A stretch of 64,000 bases of DNA from Amycolatopsis roodepoortensis. Its GTDB lineage: Bacteria; Actinomycetota; Actinomycetes; Mycobacteriales; Pseudonocardiaceae. A program made the position numbers and the translations under genes. A model generated the notes under the pieces. The model searched no databases. It worked only from the letters and a program-made list of their open reading frames with translations, and had not been told where the DNA came from. Positions 33,593 through 41,989 of this stretch are shown here, piece after piece; position 1 is the stretch's first letter, and every line of letters starts with the position of its first letter. The stretch covers positions 124,001-188,000 of the forward strand of contig NZ_JADBEJ010000005.1 of assembly GCF_014873915.1 (NCBI RefSeq), in the 5' to 3' direction.

Positions 33593-33745
33593 TCATGTCG
33601 GATCACCGCCGTCGTGGACGGTGCCGGTGAACCACGTCGCGAAGGCGCGGTAGTTCCACACCTCGCGCAGACGGTTGTCGGAGTAGGCATCGACGCCGCG
33701 ACGTAATACCACCAGCGGATTGAGGGACTCGACTCCCCATGTGCA
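33593..33745 (-). pseudogene. Possible C-terminal gene remnant
   Basis: On the minus strand a 50-codon open stretch ends at TGA 33593. It encodes a protein-like sequence rich in aromatic and structured residues, including VWNYRAFATWFTGTVHDG, with no start codon of its own. It is closed by a stop at its 5' side and borders repeat B. I do not recognise the parent family. It may be the tail of a lost gene, or chance. Confidence 0.3.
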
Positions 33746-33773
33746 TCAGCAGTCACAACAGCTACGCGTTAAG

Positions 33774-33886
33774 GCCCCCTTCCCTCGGCTCAGCCGAGGA
33801 AACTCGACCTTCACACCTTCCCGAAGTACATGAAGGACCCCTTCGTTGCGCCTAGGTACAGGAAGGGGTCCTTCATGTACTTCGGG
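33774..33886 (-). repeat. Repeat family B, copy 1
   Basis: This intergenic block matches the reverse complement of 52607-52722. It contains the palindrome CCTCGGCT-C-AGCCGAGG (33783-33799), an AACTCGACCTTCACACCTT segment, and a hairpin with perfect 25-bp arms (33820-33844 and 33862-33886) and a 17-nt loop. No coding sequence. Confidence 0.85.
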
Positions 33887-33987
33887 CGAGCAAGGGCACA
33901 GGTACGAACCGGCGGTTTCGCGTGATCCGACGGACACGCGTGACTGCGCTGCCTACCGATTTGGCCGGCCGCGATCCCTGTACCTAC

Positions 33988-34000
33988 TAGTATGTACGGC
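33988..34000 (+). promoter_or_regulatory. Leaderless promoter -10
   Basis: TAGTAT (33988-33993) lies 7 nt before ATG 34001, inside a TACTAGTA palindrome. Confidence 0.45.
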
Positions 34001-34648
34001 ATGCATGCGATGCAGTACGAGATCACCCTCCCCGCCGACTACGACATGGGCGTCATCCGCGAGCGCGTCGCCACGCGCGGGCATCTGCTCGACGACTTCG
34101 GCGGCCTGGGGCTGAAGGTCTACGGGATCCGCGAGCGCGGCGTCGACGGCTCGACGCTGAACCAGTACTCGCCCTTCTACCTGTGGCACGACGAGGCCGG
34201 GATGAACGCCTTCCTGTTCGGCGGCCCGTTCAGCGGCATCGTCGAATCCTTCGGGCGTCCCGCCGTGCAGCACTGGACCGTGCTCGGATTCGAGGAGGGA
34301 CCCACGTTCGGCTCGGCGCCGGTCGCGGCGGGAAAGCACGTCGTGCGGATCCCCGACGAGACCGACCCGGTCGCCTTCCTCGGCGAGGCCCTCGACGGGC
34401 TGCGCGAGCACCTGCGGCGGGACGGCGCGCATTCGGGCGCGCTGGCCGTCGATCCGCGGACGTGGCAGGTCGTCCGCTACACCCTGTGGACCGGTCAAGC
34501 GCCTGAAACGGACGAAGTCCGGTATCGGATCCTCCACCTGTCCTCGCCGCACCTGGATCAGCTGCGGCGAGGACTGCAGTGGGATCAGCCGAGCAACGCG
34601 GCGAACAACGCACCGGGATCGGCTTCGGGCGGACCGGCGGGCCACTGA
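34001..34648 (+). CDS. DUF4865 family protein
   Basis: 215 residues. MQYEITLPADYDMGVIRERVATRGHLLDDFGGLGLKVYGIRERG is the DUF4865 signature, followed by QYSPFYLWHDEAGMNAFLFGGPF. The fold may be a monooxygenase-like ferredoxin barrel; the function is unknown. Family members often sit by regulators and oxidoreductases. ATG 34001 fits the leaderless promoter; ATG 33992 overlaps it. The 3' end overlaps the convergent SWIM gene by 64 bp. Confidence 0.82.
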   Translation: MHAMQYEITLPADYDMGVIRERVATRGHLLDDFGGLGLKVYGIRERGVDGSTLNQYSPFYLWHDEAGMNAFLFGGPFSGIVESFGRPAVQHWTVLGFEEGPTFGSAPVAAGKHVVRIPDETDPVAFLGEALDGLREHLRRDGAHSGALAVDPRTWQVVRYTLWTGQAPETDEVRYRILHLSSPHLDQLRRGLQWDQPSNAANNAPGSASGGPAGH

Positions 34649-35745
34649 TCGCGGTACGGGTACCAGAGCCCGTCCTTGCCCAGCCGCACCTGCACGCCGG
34701 TTCCGTGGACGGTGCAGTGGTTCCGTTCGACGTCCAGCCCCTCGCCGGGGTCGTCCACGACCTCGGCGAAGGCGGCCCGAGCCCGCCCCATCGCCTGTGG
34801 CGGCGGGGTCCACGTGGTCTCCAGGACCTCGAGACCAGTGCGGCCACCGTTCCGCCAGGCGAGCACCGCGCGGTCGAAGTCCTCACCACTCTCCGCCGGG
34901 CGCAGCCTGTCGGCGACCTCCGGACGAGTGGCGGCCAGACGGACGGCGTCCTGCTTACGGGTGAGCTTCGGCTGCGACGCGAGCAGCGCACCGGCCGTCT
35001 GGCTCGCGTTGGCGATCAGCAGGGCGAAGGTCTCGGCCGGGATATCGGGCGCGCCCGGCACGGTCGGGCCCCCGGTGGGCGCGAACCCGTCGAGATCCGG
35101 CAACGGACCCGGCTCGTCGGCGTACGCGCGCTCGGCGTCGATGCCGTCGTCCCCCGTGCGCACGAACCGCGGGGCGTTGCGCCGCTGCAATTCGTCGAGT
35201 AGTTCCCGCTCCCCCTTGCCGCGCATCAGCAACAGCACGAAGGGATCCGCGTCGAGCAGCCACGAGGCCTGGAACGACAGCGCCGCGGCGTGACGGCACG
35301 GCAGCTCCCAGCCGGGGCAGTCGCAGTCCGGGTCGAGGTCACCGATCCCGGGCAGCAGATGCACCCCGGCGTCGTCGGCGGCCTCGACGAGGTCGTGCGG
35401 CATGTCCCGGTCCAGCAACGCGGCGAGATGCCCGGCACTCGAGGCGACCCGGTCGAGGAACCGGTCCCATTCGTCGGCGGTCAGCTCCGCGAGCCGGACC
35501 TCCGTGCGGTACTGGCCCTCCTGGTCGTCGACCACGGCGGCGATCCGCCCGGGGCTGACAGTGATCGGACCGACCCGGCCCGCCGCGGCGTACTTGCGGC
35601 CCTGTTTGAGCTGTTGGAGGTCGAGCGCGGTGTCCTCCATCGCGCTGATCCACGCGCGGCCCCACCACAAGCGGGCGAATTGGCCACGTCCGCCTTGGGC
35701 GCCGAAGGCGGGGAAACCGCGAACGCGGTCGTCTGGCGTGCTCAT
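34585..35745 (-). CDS. SWIM zinc-finger protein
   Basis: 386 residues. FPAFGAQGGRGQFARLWWGRAWISAME is the usual opening of bacterial SWIM proteins. The SWIM finger is CDCPGWELPCRHAAAL (CxCx(n)CxH), which binds zinc and mediates DNA or protein contact. The rest is helical with no known catalytic motif. The ATG overlaps the helicase stop (ATGA), so it is coupled to the SNF2 gene, a frequent actinobacterial pair. Role in DNA metabolism or repair is inferred. Confidence 0.92.
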   Translation of the reverse strand: MSTPDDRVRGFPAFGAQGGRGQFARLWWGRAWISAMEDTALDLQQLKQGRKYAAAGRVGPITVSPGRIAAVVDDQEGQYRTEVRLAELTADEWDRFLDRVASSAGHLAALLDRDMPHDLVEAADDAGVHLLPGIGDLDPDCDCPGWELPCRHAAALSFQASWLLDADPFVLLLMRGKGERELLDELQRRNAPRFVRTGDDGIDAERAYADEPGPLPDLDGFAPTGGPTVPGAPDIPAETFALLIANASQTAGALLASQPKLTRKQDAVRLAATRPEVADRLRPAESGEDFDRAVLAWRNGGRTGLEVLETTWTPPPQAMGRARAAFAEVVDDPGEGLDVERNHCTVHGTGVQVRLGKDGLWYPYRDQWPAGPPEADPGALFAALLG

Positions 35746-38459
35746 CGGCGGCTCCTCAACTCGACCAGGTCGGCCAGCTCGGCGTCGGTCAGTTCGGTCA
35801 GCGCGGCCTCGCCGCCGGCGAGTACCGCGTCGGCGAGCGCGCGCTTCTCCCGCAGCATCGCCGCGATGCGGTCCTCGACCGTGCCCTCGGCGATGAGCCG
35901 GTGCACCTGCACCGGCCTGGTCTGCCCGATCCGGTACGCGCGGTCGGTCGCCTGGTCCTCCACCGCGGGGTTCCACCAGCGGTCGTAGTGCACGACGTGA
36001 TCGGCGCGGGTCAGGTTGAGCCCGGTCCCCGCCGCCTTGAGCGACAACAGGAACACCGGCACCTCACCGGCCTGGAACCGGCGCACGAGCTCCTCGCGTT
36101 TGGGCACCGGGGTGCCGCCGTGCAACAGCTGCGTGCCGATCCCGCGCTGCGCGAGATGGCGTTCCAGGAGCCGTGCCATGGCGACGTACTGGGTGAACAC
36201 CAGCACCGACCCGTCCTCGGCGAGGATGGTGCCCAGGAGCTCGTCGAGCAGTTCGAGTTTGCCCGACCGCCCGTCCAGCACCGCCTCCGGCGGCTCCTTG
36301 AGGTACTGCGCGGGATGGTTGCAGATCTGCTTGAGCCCGGTGAGCAGCTTGACGATCCGGCCGCGGCGCGCGATGCCCTCGCTCCCAGCGATCTCGGCCA
36401 TCAGCTCGCGCACCGTCGCCTCGTACAGGGCCGCCTGCTCGGCGGTGAGTGTCACCGGCCGGTCGGTCTCGGTCTTGGGCGGCAGCTCCGGCGCGATCCC
36501 CGGATCGGATTTGCGGCGGCGCAACAGGAACGGCCGGACCAGTCGAGAGAGGCTCTCCGCGGTCTCCGGATCTTTCCCGGACTCGACCGGTTTCGCCCAC
36601 ACCCGGCGGAAGTCGGCCATGGTCCCGAGCAGTCCCGGCGTCGTCCAGTCCAGGATCGCCCACAGCTCGGCGAGGTTGTTCTCCACCGGGGTGCCCGTCA
36701 GCGCCACCCGCGCAGACGACGTCAGCGTCCGCAACGCCTTCGCCGTCCCGGAGCGGTGGTTCTTGACGTGCTGCGCCTCGTCGGCGACCAGCAGTCCCCA
36801 ATGGACGGCGCCCAGCGGTTCCGGATCGACGCGCAGGGTGCCGTACGTCGTGAGCACGAAGCCGCCGCCGAGGTCGTCGAGCGAGCGTTCGGTGCCGTGG
36901 AACCGGCGCACCGGGACACCGGGGGCGAACTTGGTGATCTCCCGTTCCCAGTTCCCCAGCAACGATGCCGGGCAGACGACTAGCGTGGGCCCGTCGGCGC
37001 GATGCAGATGCAGCGAGATCAGCGTGATCGTCTTGCCGAGACCCATGTCGTCGGCCAGGCAGCCGCCGAGCCCGATGGACGTCATGGCGGTGAGCCACTG
37101 CAGGCCGCGCATCTGGTAGTCGCGCAGGGTCGCGGCCAGTCCGCGCGGGGGCGCCTGCGGCTCCGGTGGCGCGAGCAATCGTTCCCGCAACGCGGCGAGC
37201 CAGCCGTCGGTGAGGACGTCGACGCGTTCGCCGTCGACCTCGGCCGTCCCGCTCAAGGCGGCGCCGAGCGCGTCGATCGGCGTGAGCGGCTTCAGCGCGC
37301 GATCCCGCGCCTTCGCCGCCAGCGCCGGGTCGACGAGGACCCACTGATCACGCAACCGAACGACGGGGCGGTGCGCCTCGGCCAACGCGTCCATCTCGGC
37401 CGCGGTGAGCGGTGCGCCGCCGAGCGCGAGCTGCCAGTCGAACTGCAGCAGGGTGCCGCCGGCGAAGAACGACGGAAGGTCGGCGGGCGGCGCGTCACCG
37501 CCGCCGACGACGGCCTTCGCACTCAGGTCACGGGCGAGATCGGCGGGCCAGTGCACGTCGATGCCCGCCGTGGCCAGCAGGGGCGCGGCGGTGGTGAGCA
37601 GTTCGGTGATGTCGGCGTCGCCGAGCCCGACCTCGTCGGGCACCGCGGCGCCGAGCAGGGGTTCCAGCGGTGGCCACAGGTGCGCCGCGCGGCGCAGGGC
37701 CAGCATGACGTCGATCCGCGCTCGCGGGCCGAACCGGTCGTCGCCTGCCCAGAGCGCGGCGGCGTCGATCAGGACGCCGGGGTCGGCGAGACTGTGCACC
37801 TGGACGACCCCGCTGAACCGGCCGCTCGTGAAGTCGTCGTCCGGTGCCTCGATCCGCACCGAGACCCGGACCCCGGAGTCCAGCCCGGCAGCGACCTCGG
37901 CCGCCCAGTCACGCAACTGCGGGACACGATGAGCGGACGCGGCGGCGAAGGCCTTGACGCCCGCCGCCTGCGCGGCCGCGGGCGTGCGGGGAAGGGTGTC
38001 GGCCACCGCATCGAGGAACGCGCGCAGCAATGGATACCGCGCGGGGAGCAGGTTTCCCTCATCCGGGATCGCCCTCGCCCTGGCCGGCATCGCCTCGGAC
38101 AACTCGCGTAGCCAAGCGGCGTCGGCGGGTTCCAGCGGGCCCGCGCGCCACGCGTCCACATCGGACTCCGTGAGCCCGGGCAGCAGCCTTCCCGCCTCGG
38201 CGAGCTTCAACGCCGCCGCGGCCGCGGTGCTCCAGAACCGCGCGGAGGGATCGTCGCTCTCACGAAGCCGCAGGAGTGCGGGGAGCGCCTCGGCCATTGG
38301 AAGCCGTACGCACGGCACCGTGACGACCTCGGGCAGGGCGACTGTCACCTCCCCGGTCCCCGGCGTGTTCCCGTCCGCGTTCCAGAAGACGAATCCGCTG
38401 GTCCGAGGAGGATTGTTCGGTTCGAAAACGACACTGCCGAAACCGTCGTGAGACGCCAC
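35742..38459 (-). CDS. SNF2-family DEAD/DEAH-type helicase
   Basis: 905 residues. The N-terminal ~450 residues are family-specific and helical. The ATPase core shows DDMGLGKTITLISL (Walker A), VADEAQHVKN (DEAQ-type motif II), LTGTPVENNLAELW (III), VFTQYVAMARLLERHL, LLSLKAAGTGLNL (V) and DRAYRIGQTRPVQVHRL (VI). SNF2 enzymes translocate on DNA and remodel complexes such as stalled RNA polymerase. GTG start 38459. It shares a 65-bp upstream region with the divergent TetR gene, which holds two operator copies. Confidence 0.94.
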   Translation of the reverse strand: MASHDGFGSVVFEPNNPPRTSGFVFWNADGNTPGTGEVTVALPEVVTVPCVRLPMAEALPALLRLRESDDPSARFWSTAAAAALKLAEAGRLLPGLTESDVDAWRAGPLEPADAAWLRELSEAMPARARAIPDEGNLLPARYPLLRAFLDAVADTLPRTPAAAQAAGVKAFAAASAHRVPQLRDWAAEVAAGLDSGVRVSVRIEAPDDDFTSGRFSGVVQVHSLADPGVLIDAAALWAGDDRFGPRARIDVMLALRRAAHLWPPLEPLLGAAVPDEVGLGDADITELLTTAAPLLATAGIDVHWPADLARDLSAKAVVGGGDAPPADLPSFFAGGTLLQFDWQLALGGAPLTAAEMDALAEAHRPVVRLRDQWVLVDPALAAKARDRALKPLTPIDALGAALSGTAEVDGERVDVLTDGWLAALRERLLAPPEPQAPPRGLAATLRDYQMRGLQWLTAMTSIGLGGCLADDMGLGKTITLISLHLHRADGPTLVVCPASLLGNWEREITKFAPGVPVRRFHGTERSLDDLGGGFVLTTYGTLRVDPEPLGAVHWGLLVADEAQHVKNHRSGTAKALRTLTSSARVALTGTPVENNLAELWAILDWTTPGLLGTMADFRRVWAKPVESGKDPETAESLSRLVRPFLLRRRKSDPGIAPELPPKTETDRPVTLTAEQAALYEATVRELMAEIAGSEGIARRGRIVKLLTGLKQICNHPAQYLKEPPEAVLDGRSGKLELLDELLGTILAEDGSVLVFTQYVAMARLLERHLAQRGIGTQLLHGGTPVPKREELVRRFQAGEVPVFLLSLKAAGTGLNLTRADHVVHYDRWWNPAVEDQATDRAYRIGQTRPVQVHRLIAEGTVEDRIAAMLREKRALADAVLAGGEAALTELTDAELADLVELRSRR

Positions 38460-38472
38460 TCAACCCCAATCT

Positions 38473-38519
38473 CTGTACGGTGTACAGTTCAGGATAACAC
38501 AACTCTGTACACTGTAGAG
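38473..38519. promoter_or_regulatory. Tandem operators between SNF2 and TetR genes
   Basis: CTGTACGGTGTACAG (38473-38487, perfect 6-bp arms) and CTGTACACTGTAGAG (38505-38519, one mismatch in the arm) start 32 bp apart, three helical turns. Likely TetR sites controlling both divergent genes. Confidence 0.6.
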
Positions 38520-38524
38520 AGAAC

Positions 38525-39322
38525 GTGATGACGGACGCGGACCACACCGGCACGGGCGATCCACGGCGGACCATCGAACTGCTCTGGGGCGTACGCGAGA
38601 AACCTCGTCGCGGCCCCAAACCGAAGCTCACCGTCGAGGAGATCGTCACCGCCTCGATCGAGCTCGCCGACACCGAGGGCATCACCGCGCTGTCGGTGCG
38701 CCGGGGCGCGGAGAAGCTCGGCGTTTCCCCCATGACGATCTACACCTACATCCCCGGCCGCGCCGAACTGCTCGACCTGATGATCGACCGCGTCCACGGC
38801 GAACTGACCGATCCGCCGGAGAGCCACGACTGGCGGGTCACGATGACGACGCTCGCCGAGGACGCGTGGGAGATGTACCACCGGCATCCGTGGATGCTCC
38901 AGCTCACCACCGGCCGCCTCCCCCTCGGCCCGCACACCTTCGCCAAACACGAACGCGAACTGAAGGCCGTCGACGCGATCGGCCTCACCGACCTGGAAAT
39001 GGACGCCGTGGTCGCCATGGTCAACGGCTTCGTCCAGGGCATCGCACGCGGCTCGGTCGAATCGGCGAGTCTCGTGCGGCGATCCGGGCTGACGGACATG
39101 GAGTGGTGGACGGCCAGCGCGCCAGTGCTCGCGGAGATCCCCGAAGCCGACGCCGGGCTGTTCCCGCTCGCGGCGCGGATCGGGCAGGCCGCCGGGGAGA
39201 CGCACGGTGCGGCGAGCGCGCCGCTGCACACCTTCCGGTTCGGGCTGGCGCGGATCCTGGACGGCGTCGAGCAGCTGGTGAACGGCGACTCCGGTGCTTC
39301 GGGGGTCGAACTGCCCTCCTGA
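38525..39322 (+). CDS. TetR family transcriptional regulator
   Basis: 265 residues, longer than most TetR proteins. An N-terminal tail with KPRRGPKPKL precedes the HTH: VEEIVTASIELADTEGITALSVRRGAEKLGVSPMTIYTYIPGRAELLDL. The TetR_C ligand domain follows. It is divergent from the SNF2/SWIM operon with two shared operators, so it may control helicase expression, an unusual pairing. The start is GTG 38525 or ATG 38528. Confidence 0.9.
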   Translation: MMTDADHTGTGDPRRTIELLWGVREKPRRGPKPKLTVEEIVTASIELADTEGITALSVRRGAEKLGVSPMTIYTYIPGRAELLDLMIDRVHGELTDPPESHDWRVTMTTLAEDAWEMYHRHPWMLQLTTGRLPLGPHTFAKHERELKAVDAIGLTDLEMDAVVAMVNGFVQGIARGSVESASLVRRSGLTDMEWWTASAPVLAEIPEADAGLFPLAARIGQAAGETHGAASAPLHTFRFGLARILDGVEQLVNGDSGASGVELPS

Positions 39323-39329
39323 ACGCCTC

Positions 39330-39356
39330 GTGAGTGTTAGGACGGTTAGAGCCAAC
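39330..39356 (-). repeat. Distal segment of repeat family A, copy 2
   Basis: Reverse complement of 15338-15365, one base shorter; begins GTGAGTGTTAGGACGG. A small ACGGTT/AACCGT hairpin here may end TetR transcription. Confidence 0.7.
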
Positions 39357-39383
39357 CGTGTCTTGAGTACCTGCCGGACTGGG

Positions 39384-39529
39384 AACACAGGTGCGCGGCG
39401 TGCGTCAAGGCGTAACTCGCGTGATCAGGCGCGTAACTCGCGTGCCTGGAAGCGACACTCGTGAGTTACGCCGCTGATCACGCGAGTTACGCCTTCAAGC
39501 ACGCGAGTGCGGCGCCACCGCACGCCTCG
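39384..39529 (-). repeat. Repeat family A, copy 2 (146 bp)
   Basis: Matches the reverse complement of 15123-15268 with four mismatches over 146 bp. In this copy the outer GGCGTAACTCGCG-TGATCAG segments pair perfectly over 20 bp, so a long cruciform can form; copy 1 has drifted. Confidence 0.9.
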
Positions 39530-39533
39530 CGCG

Positions 39534-39773
39534 TTACTGGCCGCGTCGTCGCAGTAAGCGGTAGACCAGCCACAGCGCCAGCGCGACCGGCGTCAGGACC
39601 GCCGTGAACAGGATCCCCCCGAACATCCCGTAGCCGTGCGGGTCGAAGGACAAGCCGGTCGCGCTGAGCACCACGCGGGCCACAAGCAGCACGATCACCG
39701 CGGCGACGCAGACGAACGCGCCGAGCACGACGCGTCGTAACACCGTCCGCGATGTGCTCTCCATATCGGTCAC
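39534..39773 (-). CDS. Small two-helix membrane protein
   Basis: 79 residues with two hydrophobic helices (VVLGAFVCVAAVIVLLVARVVL and a second near GILFTAVLTPVALALWLVYRLL) and a basic C-terminus. GTG 39773 overlaps the lipoprotein stop (GTGA), so it is translationally coupled as the last gene of the effector operon. It could be an immunity or membrane-tether protein; this is inference. Confidence 0.72.
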   Translation of the reverse strand: MTDMESTSRTVLRRVVLGAFVCVAAVIVLLVARVVLSATGLSFDPHGYGMFGGILFTAVLTPVALALWLVYRLLRRRGQ

Positions 39774-40309
39774 TTCGGGTCGGGAGTGCAGACGGTCAGG
39801 AACGACTTCCGGTTCTCCCGCTCGACGCCCGCCGCGTCGAGCCAGCCGCTCCGGCCGAACAGGTAGGTCCCGGCCGGATGCTGGGCCGATTCCCGCAGCA
39901 CCTGGGCGACGTCGGCCTTGGCGCCGTTCGCTTTCGGGCCGTCGACGGCGACGCTGATCGAACCCGCCTTGGTCCAGTCGTACCCGGCGGGCAGCGGTGT
40001 CCGCACCTGGAGCGGGCTCTCGGTGTCCGGAAAGGACACCCCGAGCAGGTCCAGGCGCTCGACCCGCACCCCCGGCTCGGGCGCGGCCCACACCTGCTCG
40101 GTGCTCGCCTGGGTGCCGGAGTCGAACGTCAGCCGCAGGCCGGTGACGCCCTCGCACGGAGTGCCGGTCCACAGTTTCAGGACGCCGTCGTCCACGCGGA
40201 ACCCGGCCTCCGGTGGCAGCGACGGCGCGAACTGCGCCTTGGTGTCGCACGCCGCGGTCACCGCCACAACGAGCAAGACGGCGCAGGCCCGCCTAGTGAT
40301 ATCCGCCAT
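39770..40309 (-). CDS. Putative lipoprotein of the effector operon
   Basis: 179 residues. ITRRACAVLLVVAVTAACDTK is a short lipoprotein-type signal with a slightly atypical lipobox (VTAAC). The mature domain is beta-rich with one further Cys pair (TPCEG and TVCTPD). No family recognised. Its start overlaps the end of the zincin gene by 17 bp, so it is co-translated. An extracytoplasmic immunity protein against the neighbouring WXG-zincin is a reasonable hypothesis. Confidence 0.72.
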   Translation of the reverse strand: MADITRRACAVLLVVAVTAACDTKAQFAPSLPPEAGFRVDDGVLKLWTGTPCEGVTGLRLTFDSGTQASTEQVWAAPEPGVRVERLDLLGVSFPDTESPLQVRTPLPAGYDWTKAGSISVAVDGPKANGAKADVAQVLRESAQHPAGTYLFGRSGWLDAAGVERENRKSFLTVCTPDPK

Positions 40310-41693
40310 CGGTGAGTCCCGCGTCTTCCTCGGTTTCGTTGCCGCCGGTGATCTGCTCCCACGCGTAGGAAGCGAGGAAGCCGGCATAGCCTTCGCGCGC
40401 CCATTGCTGGGAGTGGCGCTCCTCGTGGTGCAGCAACCGGTCCAAGTCGAGCGAACCCTGGGACGCGCCGTCGTCGTCCTCGTACCAGGCGTGCCCCGAC
40501 TTCGCGACCTCTCGTAGTTGCTGCGCCGGATCCTTCGCGTCGTCGATGTTCAGCATGAACGTGTCGCCCCAGGCGGTGCCGCCCTGCTGGCTGAACTGGT
40601 CCTGGATGAGGTTCCCGCCGAGGCCCATCATCATGCCGTTCGGGGTGGTCACCAGCCGCCCGCCGTTGCCGTGCACGAAGCCGACGTCGTCGTCGTAGCT
40701 CCAGGAGTTCTCCCGTTGCCGCTCGGTGATCCGCCGCAGCTCCTCGGATCCGTACGGCGTCGGCGCGAAGTCGGTCTTCTCGCCTTCGGTCCCGTAGTCG
40801 GTGCCCGCGTTCATGATGTAGGTCATCCGGACCGCCTTGGCGGCGTCGTCCCCGCTGATGTCGGTCGGCATCAGGAAGTACGACTTGAACGTCCCGTCGC
40901 CGTCCTCGTCCTCGCGGATCTCTTCCATACCGTCGAGGACCTTGAAGTCCTCGGGTGTGATGTCGTGTTCGTCGGCGATCTTCTTGATGGTGTCGATCGA
41001 TACGCCCCGGCGTACGGCGTTCTCGAGCCACTGCCGGTAGTGCCCGGACGCGGGTGGCCCGGACAGCAGTCCTGCCTCGCGCAGGGACTGCTCCATCTCG
41101 ATCACCTTGGCGTCGATCTCCCCGCTCTTCTTGGCTCCCGCGAGGGTGGTCGCTCCGTCGTCGCTGACCTTGCCGTCCTGCGCGAGCTGCATCACGCGGG
41201 CGAGGGCGGCGTCGATGTTGTTCGCCGCCGTGAGGATCGCCTTGGTTTCCTGCTCCAGCTGCTTCTTGATGGTTTCGCGGTGCCGCCGGGACTCGGCGTA
41301 CTCTTCGGCCTCGAACCGCGACTTCGGGGGCGGGTCGGCGGGCTTGTCATCCACGAGCGCCCCGTCGGCGGCGATGCGGAACTGGTAGGTGTGGGCGAGG
41401 GAGTCGTTGTTGGCGACCCTGCTCTTGAGGGCGGTCACCTCGTCCGACGCGTTCTGCAGGGCGGTTTCGACGGCGGACAGTTCCGCGACCAGGACCTCGG
41501 CCTTGTTCCGCGTGTCGCCCAGCGAACCGCGCGCGCTCTCACCGGCCGGGCCGCGCCAGTCGGGCAGTTTCCGGGCGTCGTCGAGTTCGTCCTGCAATCC
41601 GATGAGCTTGTCCCGCCGGCCGGCCAGGTTGGTGGCCGCCGTGTCGAGTGCTTCGGCGTCCCATTTGCGGACGTCGTCGTAGCCGATCGTCAT
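40293..41693 (-). CDS. WXG-domain protein with C-terminal HExxH zincin motif (putative T7SS effector)
   Basis: 466 residues. The first ~100 residues are a WXG100-type helical hairpin with Trp46-Arg-Gly48 in LPDWRGPAGESARGS. Helical and linker segments follow (residues ~130-210 are charged and coiled-coil-like). The C-terminal third is compact and polar and holds LLHHEERHSQQWAREGYAGFLASY, an HExxH zinc-protease motif at His423-His427 followed by Gln/Trp and an aromatic helix, as seen in toxin-type zincins. The upstream partner is an EspC-like protein (ATGA overlap); downstream are lipoprotein and membrane genes. A secreted metalloprotease or toxin is inferred. No ESX core genes are in the window. 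Confidence 0.78.
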   Translation of the reverse strand: MTIGYDDVRKWDAEALDTAATNLAGRRDKLIGLQDELDDARKLPDWRGPAGESARGSLGDTRNKAEVLVAELSAVETALQNASDEVTALKSRVANNDSLAHTYQFRIAADGALVDDKPADPPPKSRFEAEEYAESRRHRETIKKQLEQETKAILTAANNIDAALARVMQLAQDGKVSDDGATTLAGAKKSGEIDAKVIEMEQSLREAGLLSGPPASGHYRQWLENAVRRGVSIDTIKKIADEHDITPEDFKVLDGMEEIREDEDGDGTFKSYFLMPTDISGDDAAKAVRMTYIMNAGTDYGTEGEKTDFAPTPYGSEELRRITERQRENSWSYDDDVGFVHGNGGRLVTTPNGMMMGLGGNLIQDQFSQQGGTAWGDTFMLNIDDAKDPAQQLREVAKSGHAWYEDDDGASQGSLDLDRLLHHEERHSQQWAREGYAGFLASYAWEQITGGNETEEDAGLTDGGYH

Positions 41694-41977
41694 CCTCCGA
41701 AAGCCTCCTTCGCGGAGTTCTCGTTTTCGGAGTAGGTGTTCGCGGCCTTCGTGATCGAGTCGCTCCAGCCGTCGATCTCGCCGGCCCACCCTTTCCCGCG
41801 CTCGGTGAACGTCGACGCCAGCGTGGGCGCGTTCTTCGCGGCCTCACCGCCCGGCAGGGCCGTCGCTATCGCTTCCAGGCCACTGCCCGGTTCCACGGCC
41901 CTGGCCTGGTCCGCGGCGGACCCCGCCGCCTTGGCCGCGCTCCGCAGCTGACCGATCTCGACCTCGTACCCGCTCAC
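41690..41977 (-). CDS. EspC/WXG100-like small secreted protein
   Basis: 95 residues, predicted helical hairpin. It begins MSGYEVEIGQLRSAA, a pattern of EspC-type T7SS substrates. It has Trp64 and Trp71 in the turn region (KGWAGEIDGW) and a C-terminal YxxxE (Tyr82-Glu86), the general type VII export signal. Its stop overlaps the next start (ATGA), so it is made with the WXG-zincin protein and may form the export heterodimer with it. Confidence 0.8.
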   Translation of the reverse strand: MSGYEVEIGQLRSAAKAAGSAADQARAVEPGSGLEAIATALPGGEAAKNAPTLASTFTERGKGWAGEIDGWSDSITKAANTYSENENSAKEAFGG

Positions 41978-41989
41978 AGCCGCTGGACT

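Noticed and set aside
39534..41977. Complete ESX/type VII secretion locus
   Set aside because: No EccB, EccC, EccD, EccE or mycosin gene is present. The subtilase at 51427 has an I9 propeptide and no C-terminal membrane anchor, so it is not a mycosin.
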